Part shown: in pieces, positions 1-9,013 of the stretch | Layout: every line of letters begins with the position of its first letter | Numbering within the stretch: position 1 is the first letter of the stretch | Origin: Flavobacterium araucananum | GTDB taxonomy: Bacteria > Bacteroidota > Bacteroidia > Flavobacteriales > Flavobacteriaceae | Assembly (NCBI RefSeq): GCF_002222055.1 | Contig: NZ_MUGS01000021.1 | Coordinates: 124,001-188,000, forward strand | Reading direction: 5' to 3' | Length of the DNA stretch: 64,000 nt | Position numbers and translations under genes: made by a program | The notes under the pieces: model-generated | What the model saw: the letters and a program-made list of their open reading frames with translations, nothing else | Told to the model about the DNA's origin: nothing | Database searches by the model: none

Positions 1-679
1 TAAAAAGGCTTAGTTTTCTGGCTTGCGAAAGGTTAAAATCAGCCTGGGCCTTTTCATATTCAGTATTAGAAGTTGCTGCATAATCTTCTATTTCTTTAGC
101 ATCATCGCTATTTGTCGTTGTTGTTGCTGTACCTGATGTAGATTCCTGATAAGGTTCCTGAACTGAAACTGAATCTTGTTCGACCACAGGATAAGTATAC
201 TTTGGGGTATATTTTTTAGTCAATTCTACAATGACCAAATAATTATCATTCCAGGCAAACGATTTTGTTTGGTTTTTGGGCGTAAAGACAGCATACTTGC
301 CAAAATCACTGATAGTGGGAACCTCAACAGAATCAGTATTTTTGTTATTTGTATTTTGTTCGATTATAAACTGTTTGACGGCTTCTTTGCTTTTTATCGG
401 AATGGTTACCTGATAATACGGAATGCTATCGGTGAAGTTTCCGTGAATGGTTGCTTTTTGATCCAATTGAAAAAGGGTTGCATATTTGCTTAAATCAAGA
501 TTGGTTTTACCGTCTTTGTATTTGGCTATTAACGGATGATTCAATATATCTGCAATGTTTACTTTTTTTGAAAGCTGGTTTCCATTAAACTGTACAAAAT
601 AGTCGTATTGCTTTTGATTGGTCTGACCAAAAGTGCAATGGATGACGAATAATAAAAATAAAGTATAAAACTGCTTCAT
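1..679 (-). CDS. Exported protein of unknown function, 3' end outside the window
   Basis: An open frame reads leftwards from the ATG at 677-679 to the window edge, giving at least 226 residues. It starts MKQFYTLFLLFVIHCTFGQ, a good Sec signal peptide (cleavage probably after FGQ), so the protein is exported. The visible part has no motif I can name. It has a mixed alpha/beta composition and a Thr/Ser-rich acidic stretch near residues 185-205 that looks like a linker. It starts 3 nt after the stop of the lipoprotein gene at 683-1315, so the two are almost certainly co-transcribed and may act together in the cell envelope. The C-terminus is not visible, so the family cannot be assigned. Confidence 0.75.
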   Translation of the reverse strand, partial: MKQFYTLFLLFVIHCTFGQTNQKQYDYFVQFNGNQLSKKVNIADILNHPLIAKYKDGKTNLDLSKYATLFQLDQKATIHGNFTDSIPYYQVTIPIKSKEAVKQFIIEQNTNNKNTDSVEVPTISDFGKYAVFTPKNQTKSFAWNDNYLVIVELTKKYTPKYTYPVVEQDSVSVQEPYQESTSGTATTTTNSDDAKEIEDYAATSNTEYEKAQADFNLSQARKLSLF

Positions 680-682
680 AAA

Positions 683-1315
683 TCAGGGTGTTAATTGGAT
701 TGTATTGTTCATTAATGCCGACTTTTTAAGTACGCTGTACATACTTTGTTTTAAAAAAACGGTTTTTTTATTTTGAGAAATTTTGCTGTTTGGGTTTTCA
801 ACAGCCTGAACATCTTTATCGAAGGTATAAATGGCAATAATGCTGGCGGCTTCAAGATCTTGTTTTTTCTTAGGGTCTTTTACAAGTTTTTCAGGAACCG
901 GGTACGAAGCAATTCTTTCAAAGCTTTTGGCATTACTGGTAAAGTGTATTTGATCGCTTTGATTGTTTATGGTATTTACAACAGTATTTAATGCTTTTAC
1001 AGTTGCATAATTAAGCTTGATAATGAAAACATAATTTTCAAAATCAGTCTTGGTTGTTACGTTTGTAATTCCGTCTATTTTTGAAGCTTTTGCCTTAAAG
1101 TCTTCCAGTTTCTTAGCTATTTCCTGTTCGTTAGGGATTTTTACACCATCGACTTCTTCAAGCCACATCGCCGATTTTGTCTTAAACCATGATTTCGAAA
1201 AATCGACCATCAGTGTATATTCGCCACTTTGATCGTCGTGGTGTTTTATTCTTTCTGTTATTTCGAAGCAACTTGTTAAAAATAAACAGCAGCATAATGC
1301 GAGAATTTTCTTCAT
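683..1315 (-). CDS. Putative lipoprotein of unknown function
   Basis: This gene encodes 210 residues. The N-terminus MKKILALCCCLFLTSC is a lipoprotein signal with a lipobox (LTSC), so Cys16 is the probable lipidated residue and the mature protein is membrane-anchored. The rest is soluble, rich in Lys and Asp, with no recognisable catalytic motif. It is the first gene of a two-gene minus-strand unit, followed 3 nt later by another exported protein. It is divergent from hemB across a 299-bp gap. I do not recognise the family; a role in the envelope follows only from the signal. Confidence 0.75.
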   Translation of the reverse strand: MKKILALCCCLFLTSCFEITERIKHHDDQSGEYTLMVDFSKSWFKTKSAMWLEEVDGVKIPNEQEIAKKLEDFKAKASKIDGITNVTTKTDFENYVFIIKLNYATVKALNTVVNTINNQSDQIHFTSNAKSFERIASYPVPEKLVKDPKKKQDLEAASIIAIYTFDKDVQAVENPNSKISQNKKTVFLKQSMYSVLKKSALMNNTIQLTP

Positions 1316-1481
1316 TGGACAAATTTAATTGGAAATTTTCTAAAAACCATAGGATAATAAGGAACAAGTTTCATTTTGAGCTTTTAAAAATGAAAGCCAG
1401 ACACCAATAATCCTTGAAATTTTTAGATAATATTAACGGATTCTGGTTATGGGTAAACTCCTTATTCTGTTGATTTTTCTT

Positions 1482-1489
1482 TAACTTTG
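1482..1489 (+). promoter_or_regulatory. Putative -7 promoter element for hemB
   Basis: The sequence TAACTTTG matches the Bacteroidota -7 consensus TAnnTTTG and lies 125 bp before the hemB ATG. No well-spaced -33 TTG was found, so this is a tentative site. The rest of the 1316-1614 gap holds a 9-bp inverted repeat (1369-1377 with 1387-1395) and an AATCTAAAATT-like simple stretch just before the start codon, but no gene. Confidence 0.4.
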
Positions 1490-1614
1490 CAGCACTTATT
1501 AAAAGTAGGATAATCTTCAAAAAAACAACTACCGTTTTAGAAACAAGAATTGATCAATCTGTATTAAAAAATCAGATTACAATCTGAAATCTAAAATTTA
1601 AAATCTACAATTAT

Positions 1615-2607
1615 ATGTTCCCATTACAAAGAAACCGCCGTTTAAGAACCAATGAATCGATTCGTTCTTTAGTTCGTGAAACAAGTTTAAGTCCACAGGA
1701 TTTTATGCTTCCTATGTTTGTTGCCGAAGGAAAAGACGTAAAAGTTGCTATTCCGTCAATGCCCGGAATCTACCGTCATTCTTTAGACAATACGATCAAA
1801 GAAGTAAAAGAAGCCTGGGATTTAGGAATTAAAGCGGTCAATATTTATGTAAAAGTAAGCGACAATCTAAAAGATAATAAAGGTGTTGAGGCCTGGAATA
1901 AAGATGGTTTGATGCAACAAACGATCCGTGCCATAAAAGATGCTGTTCCGGAAATGATTGTTATGCCGGATGTTGCTCTTGATCCTTATTCGATTTATGG
2001 TCACGACGGAATTATAGAAAACGGTCAATTGATCAATGACGCCACTGTTGATGCTTTGACCAGAATGAGTCTGAGTCATGCCGAAGCGGGAGCTGATTTT
2101 GTTGCACCAAGTGATATGATGGACGGAAGAGTTTTAGCAATCAGAAAAGCATTGGAAGAAAACGGACATCACAATGTTGGGATCATGAGTTATAGTGCTA
2201 AATATGCTTCGGCATTTTATGGTCCTTTTCGTGATGCTTTGGATTCTGCTCCGGTAGATTCTCAAAATATCCCCAAAGATAAAAAGACCTATCAAATGGA
2301 TTATGCGAATAGAATCGAAGGTATTCGTGAAGCATTATTGGATGTTGAAGAAGGTGCTGATATTGTAATGGTAAAACCCGGTATTGCCTATTTAGACATT
2401 GTTCGTGAGATAAAAAACACCGTTCATGTGCCTGTTGCAGTTTATCAGGTATCTGGTGAGTACGCTATGGTAAAGGCCGCAGCAGAAAAAGGATGGTTAG
2501 ATCACGACAAAATTATGATAGAGCAACTATATTGCATTAAGCGTGCAGGAGCGAGTATTATCTCTACTTATTTTGCCAAAGAAGCGGCTTTGCTTTTAAA
2601 CAGGTAA
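1615..2607 (+). CDS. hemB: Porphobilinogen synthase (delta-aminolevulinic acid dehydratase)
   Basis: HemB condenses two 5-aminolevulinate molecules to porphobilinogen, the first pyrrole of haem synthesis, in the cytosol. The 330 residues match the usual family length. The two Schiff-base lysines are visible: Lys196 in the SAKYASAFYGPFRD block and Lys254 in MVKPG. The metal-site loop (about 119-132, DVALDPYSIYGHDG) has Ala/Asp where zinc enzymes carry cysteines, so this is the Mg-dependent, zinc-free type. The ATG at 1615 gives the standard N-terminus (FPLQRNRRLR). Two small genes follow within 43 and 15 nt; the second is a c-type cytochrome, a consumer of the product pathway, so a common transcript is plausible. 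Confidence 0.97.
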   Translation: MFPLQRNRRLRTNESIRSLVRETSLSPQDFMLPMFVAEGKDVKVAIPSMPGIYRHSLDNTIKEVKEAWDLGIKAVNIYVKVSDNLKDNKGVEAWNKDGLMQQTIRAIKDAVPEMIVMPDVALDPYSIYGHDGIIENGQLINDATVDALTRMSLSHAEAGADFVAPSDMMDGRVLAIRKALEENGHHNVGIMSYSAKYASAFYGPFRDALDSAPVDSQNIPKDKKTYQMDYANRIEGIREALLDVEEGADIVMVKPGIAYLDIVREIKNTVHVPVAVYQVSGEYAMVKAAAEKGWLDHDKIMIEQLYCIKRAGASIISTYFAKEAALLLNR

Positions 2608-2650
2608 CAAATATTAAAAAGAGATAAAATCCAGCAACAAACAAAAATTT

Positions 2651-3568
2651 ATGAAAAAAATAGTACTTGGTTTAGTAATGATTGCCTCTGCAACTGCAAT
2701 TGGTCAGGACATAAAAATTAAAAAAGACAAGATCAGTATCGACGGAACTGAGGTTGCAATTTTAGACAAAGAAAAATTGGTTTACAAAGTTCTTACTTTA
2801 GACAACATACCCGTTTTTTCGATCGAAAGAAAAGCAACTCCGCTACTGGATGGTTCATTGGTTTATTGGTCTCTTTTGACTGATTTAAGCAACAATAAAA
2901 CAAATGAGGTTCTGGATTATGGTAAAGATCAGGGGTTCAGTTTCCAGAAAGCTATTGTCGCGAGCGTTTCTAACGAAAAATACAAATTTATAAGTGCAGC
3001 GGGTTTAGATGAAAAAGGTGTTTTAGAATTTATTAACGGAACACCAACTAACATTATGAAGGTTTTTGATGATGCAAATCAAAAAACGATAGACCAACTA
3101 AAAGCAGAAAATGATGCTATGGTTGCGGTTAGAATAAAAGTTGAAAATGGCACTGTTTTTCAAAAACAAGAAGTCAATAAAAATGGGCAACTTGTTATGG
3201 ATTATGTTTTAATTGGAGAGGTTGTAAAAAGCAATGTAGTTTTTATGCCTAATTTTCCTGCCAGTTTAGTTTATACCGTAAATTCTCTATACTCGCAACT
3301 GGATAATAACAGCCATAGCCAAAACCGCGTTAAACTTTTAGGCGCCTGGTATGCTACAAAAACAGGGTATACAAATCCCATCACAAATAAAAACATCAAG
3401 GATGAACTAATTACCTGGGACAATAAATACTACCACTTAAGAGGAACTCTAACCGATACCGAAAAAATCAATTTTGCATTTTATGGTGATGAAGACAAAG
3501 ACCTTCTTTCGAAACAAATTGTAGCTAAACTTATTTACAATGGCTATAAGTTTGATGCCATGAAATAA
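2651..3568 (+). CDS. Exported protein of unknown function
   Basis: This gene encodes 305 residues beginning MKKIVLGLVMIASATAIGQD, a clear Sec signal peptide cut near residue 19. The mature part is rich in Lys and Asp, has no further membrane segment and no cysteine pair, and I see no catalytic motif. It lies 43 nt after hemB and 15 nt before a lipoprotein cytochrome c, both in the same direction, so it is probably part of that transcription unit. I do not recognise the family. Location outside the inner membrane follows from the signal peptide; nothing in the sequence points to a specific function. Confidence 0.8.
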   Translation: MKKIVLGLVMIASATAIGQDIKIKKDKISIDGTEVAILDKEKLVYKVLTLDNIPVFSIERKATPLLDGSLVYWSLLTDLSNNKTNEVLDYGKDQGFSFQKAIVASVSNEKYKFISAAGLDEKGVLEFINGTPTNIMKVFDDANQKTIDQLKAENDAMVAVRIKVENGTVFQKQEVNKNGQLVMDYVLIGEVVKSNVVFMPNFPASLVYTVNSLYSQLDNNSHSQNRVKLLGAWYATKTGYTNPITNKNIKDELITWDNKYYHLRGTLTDTEKINFAFYGDEDKDLLSKQIVAKLIYNGYKFDAMK

Positions 3569-3583
3569 TATTAAAAATTTACC

Positions 3584-3985
3584 ATGAAAAAAGTATTATT
3601 ATTATCCGTTGTTTTAGCGCTGGCCTCTTGCAAAAAAGAAGGCACAGAAAATACTGTTCCCGAACCTGCAGAAAACTATTCTGAAGGACATTCGGCAGAA
3701 GCCAAAACACCGGAAGCACTGGGAAAACAAATTTTTGAAGGACAAGGAAATTGTATCGCCTGCCATCAGGCAGATCAAAAAGTAATTGGTCCGAGTATTC
3801 AGGAAATTGCCAAAATTTATAAAGACAAAAAAGGGGATATCACTACTTTCCTAAAAGGAAATGCAGAACCAATTGTAGACCCGAGTCAGTTTGAGGTTAT
3901 GAAAACTAATTTTCCGGTAACGCAGGCAATGTCTGATGACGAACTAAAAGCGATAGAATCGTATATATACAGTCATTTGAAGTAG
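3584..3985 (+). CDS. c-type cytochrome lipoprotein
   Basis: This is a small 133-residue mono-haem cytochrome c. MKKVLLLSVVLALASC is a lipoprotein signal with lipidation at Cys16, followed by an acidic, Pro/Glu-rich linker to about residue 40. The haem-binding motif CIACH is at residues 57-61, and Met106 or Met116 could be the sixth ligand. The fold from 44 to 133 fits a class I cytochrome c domain. The product should sit on a periplasm-facing membrane surface and carry single electrons. It follows hemB and an exported protein in the same orientation; its partner oxidase or reductase is not in the window. Confidence 0.9.
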   Translation: MKKVLLLSVVLALASCKKEGTENTVPEPAENYSEGHSAEAKTPEALGKQIFEGQGNCIACHQADQKVIGPSIQEIAKIYKDKKGDITTFLKGNAEPIVDPSQFEVMKTNFPVTQAMSDDELKAIESYIYSHLK

Positions 3986-4060
3986 TTTCTTTAATTGCTG
4001 CTGACATACTGTTGTCATCGCATCAATTTATATTTACTGCTTAACAAAAATGAAATAAAA

Positions 4061-4510
4061 ATGATCATTCAAAAATTCAGCGTAATTGGTATTTCTGTTA
4101 GAACTACAAACGAAAATGGAAAGTCTGGAGAAGATATTCCGGCACTTTGGAACAAATTTATGAGCGAAGAAATTCAGCATAAAATCCCAAACACAGTCTC
4201 CCCGGATATTTTTTGTATCTATACGGATTATGAAAAAGATCATACGAAACCGTATACTACGATTTTGGGCTGTAAGGTCGAAAACTTAGATTTTATACCA
4301 CAAGGAATGACAGGAAAAACAATTGAAAGCGCAGATTATGAGCAATTGATTGCCAAAGGAAATTTATCTGAAGGTGTTGTTTACAATAAATGGCTGGAAA
4401 TTTGGAACTCAGACCTCAACAGAAGTTTTACAGCAGATTTTGAAGTTTATGGCGAGAAAGCCCAAAACCCGGAAAATGCAGCAATAGAAATATTCATTGC
4501 GGTTCGATAA
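4061..4510 (+). CDS. Effector-binding domain protein (GyrI/Cass2-like)
   Basis: This encodes 149 residues from the ATG at 4061. The open frame extends back to 3995, but that extension lacks an ATG and looks non-coding. The protein resembles stand-alone effector-binding domains of the AraC/GyrI/Cass2 type: an N-terminal strand (QKFSVIGISVRTTNENG), an IPALWNKF helix, the D-IFCIYTDYE block, and a C-terminal EIWNSDLNRSFTADFEVY segment. Such domains bind small hydrophobic or cationic ligands through a conserved acidic residue. There is no DNA-binding domain, so it probably acts as a ligand-binding or sequestering protein rather than a regulator. It ends at a shared terminator facing the M13 peptidase gene. 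Confidence 0.8.
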   Translation: MIIQKFSVIGISVRTTNENGKSGEDIPALWNKFMSEEIQHKIPNTVSPDIFCIYTDYEKDHTKPYTTILGCKVENLDFIPQGMTGKTIESADYEQLIAKGNLSEGVVYNKWLEIWNSDLNRSFTADFEVYGEKAQNPENAAIEIFIAVR

Positions 4511-4521
4511 GGCATAAAAAC

Positions 4522-4552
4522 AAAAAGGGCGCTAAAATTAGCGCCCTTTTTT
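4522..4552. terminator. Bidirectional intrinsic terminator
   Basis: A GC-rich inverted repeat (GGGCGCTAA at 4527-4535 with TTAGCGCCC at 4538-4546) is flanked by an A run on the left and a T run on the right. It separates the convergent effector-binding-domain and M13 peptidase genes and should work in both directions. Confidence 0.85.
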
Positions 4553-4565
4553 ATGGTTTTAGATC

Positions 4566-6626
4566 TTACCAGATTTTAACTCTCTTATCAGGATCAACAT
4601 ACATTTTGTCTCCTTTTTTAATATCGAAAGCTTGGTAAAAAGCATCTACGTTCTGGATTGGAACAACTGCTCTGTACATTCCAGGTGAGTGCGGATCCGT
4701 TTTAACCTGACTTTTGATTGCTTCATCTCTTGATTTTGTTCTCCAAACGGTAGCCCAGGAAATAAAGAAACGTTGCTCTGGTGTAAATCCGTCAATTAAG
4801 CCCGGATTACCGTTTGCTTTCAAATACAACTGCAATCCGTCGTAAGCGGCATTAATACCACCTAAATCACCAATATTTTCACCTAAAGTAAATTTACCAT
4901 CTACGTGAATTCCTGGCAAAGGCTCTAAAGCACTGTATTGATCTGCCAAAGCAGTACCAAGAGTTGTAAATTGTTTTAAATCGTCTGCAGTCCACCAATC
5001 CACAAGATTTCCGTCTGCATTGTAACGTGCACCTGAATCATCAAAACCATGAGAAATCTCGTGACCAATTACAGCACCAATTCCACCATAATTAACAGCT
5101 TCGTCTGCCTGATAATTATAGAAAGGAGGTTGCAAGATAGCCGCCGGGAAAACAATTTCGTTGTAAGACGGGTTAAAGTAAGCATTTACAGTTTGTGGAG
5201 ACATTCCCCACTCTGTTTTATCAACCGGTTTACCCAATTTTGCTATGTTCTCTGCATACGCCCATTTTGCTATATTTTTTGAATTATCAAAATAAGTTCC
5301 GCCTTCATTCACATTTTTAAGCTCTAAAGCTGAGTAGTCTTTCCATTTATCAGGGTATCCAATTTTAATGGTCAGTTTTTTCAATTTTTCAATTGCTTTT
5401 GCTTTTGTTGGTGCAGACATCCATGCCAATGCATTGATTCTGTTTTCATACGCCAACATAACATTTGCGATCATTTTCTTTGCTTTATCTTTTGCTTCAG
5501 CAGGGAATAATTTCTCTACATACAATTTTCCTAAAGCTTCTCCGGTTGCACCATTGATTACCTGCAAGGCAACTTCGTTACGTGGACGTTGTTTTAATGC
5601 TCCTGTTAATGTTTTTCCGTAAAAATCAAAATTAGCATTTTCAATATCTGTGCTTAAAGTTGCAGCAGTTCTGTTCAATAACGACCATTTTAGATATTCT
5701 TTCCAAGCCTCAACTTTATTTTCAGAAAGTGTTTTTTCTAAAGCGATCATATAACGCGGTTGTGCTACGTTGACTGTATCTACTTTTGACATTCCAACTC
5801 CTGCGAAATATTTATCCCATTGAATTGAGGGTGTATTCTTTTTTAAATCAGCAACAGCCGTTGGATTGTATTGTTTTCTACGATCTCTGCGTTCCACACG
5901 GTCTAATCTTGGAGCAGACAATTCAACTTCTAAAGCCAGGATTTGTTTTGCACTTTCTTTTGCTTTTGCCGGAGTTTCTCCAATAAACTGTAACATTCTG
6001 GCAACGTGTACTTCATACTTTTCACGTTTTTCTTTAGAATCTTTGTCATCAGCATTGTAATAATCCTTATCTGATAATCCTAAACCTCCGGGACCTAAGT
6101 TTACAGAGTTTTTATTACTGTTTTTTGCATCAGCTGAAACGTAAACTCCAAAAAAACCAATACCACCTTGTGGTTGCATTTCGATAAAGAAATTTTGTAA
6201 ATCGGTTACGTTTTTAATCGCATCAATTTTCTTTAAGTAAGGCTGAAGTGGTTTTACACCATTTTTATTACGCCCAACAGTGTCCATGATCGTATTGAAC
6301 AAAGCAATTGCTTTACCCTGATCTGTATTCGATTTATACTTTGGGTCTTTTGATGCTTCTTTTAAGATTGCAAGTGCATCATTATCAGTTTTCTGACGTA
6401 ATTCATTGAAACTTCCCCATGAATTTCTATCACTTGGAATTTCAGTTTTTTCTAACCATGTTCCGTTTACGTAACGAAAAAAATCATCCTTTGGACTCAC
6501 TTTGGTATCCATGTTAGAAACATTGATTCCCGGTTCTTTTGGTTTTGCATTTTGAGCCTGAACTGCCGTGACGGTGATCATTGCAGAAACCACACAAAAC
6601 ATAGGTTTTCTTAGTTGTTTAATCAT
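4566..6626 (-). CDS. M13 family zinc metallopeptidase (neprilysin/PepO-like), copy A
   Basis: This encodes a 686-residue M13 endopeptidase, full length for the family. An N-terminal signal sequence (to about residue 25, VQAQ) sends it out of the cytoplasm. The N-terminal M13 domain spans about 35-420 and the catalytic domain about 470-686. The zinc motif is HEISH (His522, Glu523, His526), the third ligand is Glu583 in GENIGD, and the substrate-binding NAYFNPSYN block is at 481-489. Members cleave short peptides on the amino side of hydrophobic residues. A paralogue of identical length lies 216 bp upstream in the same orientation. The last 220 residues differ at only about ten positions between the copies, while the N-terminal halves are much more divergent. 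Confidence 0.95.
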   Translation of the reverse strand: MIKQLRKPMFCVVSAMITVTAVQAQNAKPKEPGINVSNMDTKVSPKDDFFRYVNGTWLEKTEIPSDRNSWGSFNELRQKTDNDALAILKEASKDPKYKSNTDQGKAIALFNTIMDTVGRNKNGVKPLQPYLKKIDAIKNVTDLQNFFIEMQPQGGIGFFGVYVSADAKNSNKNSVNLGPGGLGLSDKDYYNADDKDSKEKREKYEVHVARMLQFIGETPAKAKESAKQILALEVELSAPRLDRVERRDRRKQYNPTAVADLKKNTPSIQWDKYFAGVGMSKVDTVNVAQPRYMIALEKTLSENKVEAWKEYLKWSLLNRTAATLSTDIENANFDFYGKTLTGALKQRPRNEVALQVINGATGEALGKLYVEKLFPAEAKDKAKKMIANVMLAYENRINALAWMSAPTKAKAIEKLKKLTIKIGYPDKWKDYSALELKNVNEGGTYFDNSKNIAKWAYAENIAKLGKPVDKTEWGMSPQTVNAYFNPSYNEIVFPAAILQPPFYNYQADEAVNYGGIGAVIGHEISHGFDDSGARYNADGNLVDWWTADDLKQFTTLGTALADQYSALEPLPGIHVDGKFTLGENIGDLGGINAAYDGLQLYLKANGNPGLIDGFTPEQRFFISWATVWRTKSRDEAIKSQVKTDPHSPGMYRAVVPIQNVDAFYQAFDIKKGDKMYVDPDKRVKIW

Positions 6627-6653
6627 TTTTATTTATAGTTTTTAGTATATACA

Positions 6654-6661
6654 CAAACATA
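6654..6661 (-). promoter_or_regulatory. Putative -7 promoter element for M13 copy A
   Basis: On the minus strand this reads TATGTTTG, matching TAnnTTTG, 27 nt before the ATG. The sequence just upstream (6662-6710) resembles the corresponding region upstream of copy B, with shared blocks such as CTATGTTAAA, so the promoter was duplicated along with the gene. Confidence 0.5.
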
Positions 6662-6796
6662 TTGCAATTATTTCATATTCTATGTTAAATTTTTTAAATA
6701 ATTAATTGCCGGATTAGCGTCTGATTATAAGTTCTATGTGCCGTAAAAGCTACTTTAAAAGTTAAACTTATGCACTGATTCTTCCCATTATAAAAC

Positions 6797-6827
6797 AAAA
6801 AACGACGCTCAATCAGCGCCGTTTTTT
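6797..6827 (-). terminator. Intrinsic terminator of M13 copy B
   Basis: Read on the minus strand, CGGCGCT pairs with AGCGTCG (one G-U pair) around a 5-nt loop and is followed by a T run. It lies just past the stop codon of the gene at 6843-8903, so copies A and B are separate transcription units. Confidence 0.8.
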
Positions 6828-6842
6828 TTATGGTTGTCTCTC

Positions 6843-8903
6843 TTACCAGATTTTTACTCTTTTATCTGGTTCAATATACATTTTATCTCCTTTTTTAATT
6901 CCAAAAGCATTATAAAACGCATCTACGTTCTGGATTGGTACAACAGCTCTGTACATTCCAGGAGAATGCGGATCTGTTTTTACCTGATTTTTAAGGGCTT
7001 CGTCTCTGGTTTTTGTTCTCCAAACGGTAGCCCAGGAAATAAAGAAACGTTGCTCTGGTGTAAATCCGTCAATTAAGCCCGGATTTCCGTGTGCTTTAAG
7101 ATACAATTGCAAACCATCATAAGCCGCATTAATACCACCTAAGTCACCAATGTTTTCTCCTAAAGTAAATTTACCGTCTACATGAATTCCCGGCAAAGGC
7201 TCCAAGGCACTGTATTGATCTGCCAAAGCAGTACCAAGGGCAGTAAATTGTTTTAAGTCGTCTGCAGTCCACCAGTCTACCAGATTTCCATCTGCATTGT
7301 AACGTGCTCCTGAATCATCAAAACCATGAGAAATCTCATGACCAATTACAGCACCAATTCCACCATAATTTACGGCTTCGTCTGCTTGATAATTATAAAA
7401 CGGGGGTTGCAGGATTGCTGCAGGAAATACAATTTCGTTATACGACGGATTGTAATAGGCATTTACAGTTTGTGGCGACATACCCCACTCTGTTTTATCA
7501 ACCGGTTTTTTTAGTTTTTCAATTCCTTTTTTAAAATTCCATTTGTTCAGGTTACGGGCATTATCAAAATAACTACCACCTTCGGCTACACTTTTAATTT
7601 CAAGTGCCGAATAATCTTTCCATTTATCCGGATACCCCACTTTTATCGTAATCTTATTTAATTTTTCGATTGCTTTAACTTTAGTGGCAGCAGACATCCA
7701 GGTCAAATTGTTGATTCGGTTTTTATACGCCAGAATCACATTATGAATCATATCGACTGCTTTGGTCTTTGCTTCGGCAGGAAATACTTTTTCTACATAT
7801 AATTTACCCAATGCTTCACCAACAGTATTGTTTACAACCTGTAATGCTTTGTCTTCACGTGGTAATTGTTTGATCGCTCCTTTTAAGGTTTTGCTGTAAA
7901 AATCAAAACTAGCTGTTTCGATATCTGTTGATAATTTTGTAGAAACGGTGTTTAGCAAATCCCATTTTAGGTATTCTTTCCACTGTGCTACTTTGTTCTC
8001 CGTAAAAATAGTTTGCAAAGCTTTCATATACTTAGGCTCCATAACTACCACTGTATCCAACTTGGCTAAACCAAGACCGGTAAAATAGGCCTCCCACTTA
8101 ATTGCCGGTGTTAATTTTTGAAGTTGGGCAATGGTCATTGGGTTATATTGCAAACGACTGTCTCTGCTTTCGACACGATTTAATCTTGGTTTGGACAATT
8201 GAGTTTCTAAAGCCAAAATTCCTGCGGCACTTTGTTTTGCTTTCTCAGGCGATTCACCAATAAACTGCAACATCTTTGCTACATGAAGCTCATATTTTGC
8301 ACGTTTTTCTTTAGAATCCTTATCTTCAGCTGTATAATAATCTTTGTCCGGCAATCCCAGTCTGCTTACGCCAAGACTTACAGAATTTTTAGAACTGTTT
8401 TTTTCATCAGCTCCAACATATATCCCAAAAAAACCGGAACTACTTTCCTGCTCTGTTTCAATCAGATATTTTTGAAGATCTGCAACGTTTTTAATCGCAT
8501 CAATCTTTTTAAAGTAAGGTGCCAAAGGTGCAATTCCTGCTTTATTTCTTCCAACAGTGTCTAATATCGTCGAGAATAGATTAACCGCTTTACCCTGATC
8601 TGTATCTGATTTATATTTGGGGTTTTTTGAAGCTTCTTTCAGGATAGACATTGCGTCTTTGTCTGTTTTCTTGATCAATTCATTAAAACTTCCCCATGTT
8701 GTACGATCACTTGGAATTTCGGTTTTACTAAGCCAGCTTCCGTTTACGTATTGAAAAAAGTCCTGACTTGGACTAATTGCAGTATTCATGTATGAAACAT
8801 TAATACCCGGTTCTTTTGAAGTTGCATTTTGAGCTTTGACAGCTGTAAATGAAACCGCTACAAAAAAGGCGCAGCTTAAAGGTCTGCTAAGTTGTTTTTT
8901 CAT
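6843..8903 (-). CDS. M13 family zinc metallopeptidase (neprilysin/PepO-like), copy B
   Basis: This is a second 686-residue M13 peptidase, the tandem paralogue of the gene at 4566-6626. It has a signal peptide (to about residue 25), the HEISH zinc motif at about 522-526, the GENIGD ligand block and the NAYYNPSYN substrate-binding segment. All catalytic residues of copy A are kept, so both should be active exported peptidases. The N-terminal half, which shapes the substrate chamber in M13 enzymes, differs at many positions, so the two may prefer different peptides. It has its own promoter box and terminator. Stretches of about 70 nt near the 3' end are identical to copy A, suggesting recent duplication or gene conversion. 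Confidence 0.95.
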   Translation of the reverse strand: MKKQLSRPLSCAFFVAVSFTAVKAQNATSKEPGINVSYMNTAISPSQDFFQYVNGSWLSKTEIPSDRTTWGSFNELIKKTDKDAMSILKEASKNPKYKSDTDQGKAVNLFSTILDTVGRNKAGIAPLAPYFKKIDAIKNVADLQKYLIETEQESSSGFFGIYVGADEKNSSKNSVSLGVSRLGLPDKDYYTAEDKDSKEKRAKYELHVAKMLQFIGESPEKAKQSAAGILALETQLSKPRLNRVESRDSRLQYNPMTIAQLQKLTPAIKWEAYFTGLGLAKLDTVVVMEPKYMKALQTIFTENKVAQWKEYLKWDLLNTVSTKLSTDIETASFDFYSKTLKGAIKQLPREDKALQVVNNTVGEALGKLYVEKVFPAEAKTKAVDMIHNVILAYKNRINNLTWMSAATKVKAIEKLNKITIKVGYPDKWKDYSALEIKSVAEGGSYFDNARNLNKWNFKKGIEKLKKPVDKTEWGMSPQTVNAYYNPSYNEIVFPAAILQPPFYNYQADEAVNYGGIGAVIGHEISHGFDDSGARYNADGNLVDWWTADDLKQFTALGTALADQYSALEPLPGIHVDGKFTLGENIGDLGGINAAYDGLQLYLKAHGNPGLIDGFTPEQRFFISWATVWRTKTRDEALKNQVKTDPHSPGMYRAVVPIQNVDAFYNAFGIKKGDKMYIEPDKRVKIW

Positions 8904-8929
8904 TTATATTTAATTTTCTGGTCCTAATA

Positions 8930-8937
8930 CAAACGTA
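8930..8937 (-). promoter_or_regulatory. Putative -7 promoter element for M13 copy B
   Basis: The minus strand reads TACGTTTG (TAnnTTTG), 26 nt before the ATG, almost the same place as the box before copy A. Confidence 0.5.
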
Positions 8938-8974
8938 TTCCTATTATTTGAAAAGCTATGTTAAAATTTTTGAA

Positions 8975-9013
8975 ATAATCGTAAAAAAACGATTATACTA
9001 TTATCGATAATAG
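8975..9013. repeat. Two adjacent palindromes between M13 copy B and the EamA gene
   Basis: ATAATCGT at 8975-8982 pairs with ACGATTAT at 8989-8996. It is followed at once by a perfect 16-bp palindrome, CTATTATCGATAATAG, at 8998-9013. They lie in the 202-bp divergent gap and could be operators or a weak hairpin. There is no T run typical of a terminator. Confidence 0.45.

Noticed and set aside
3995..4060. Upstream extension of the effector-binding-domain gene
   Set aside because: It lacks an ATG start and reads like intergenic DNA; the ATG at 4061 gives the family N-terminus.
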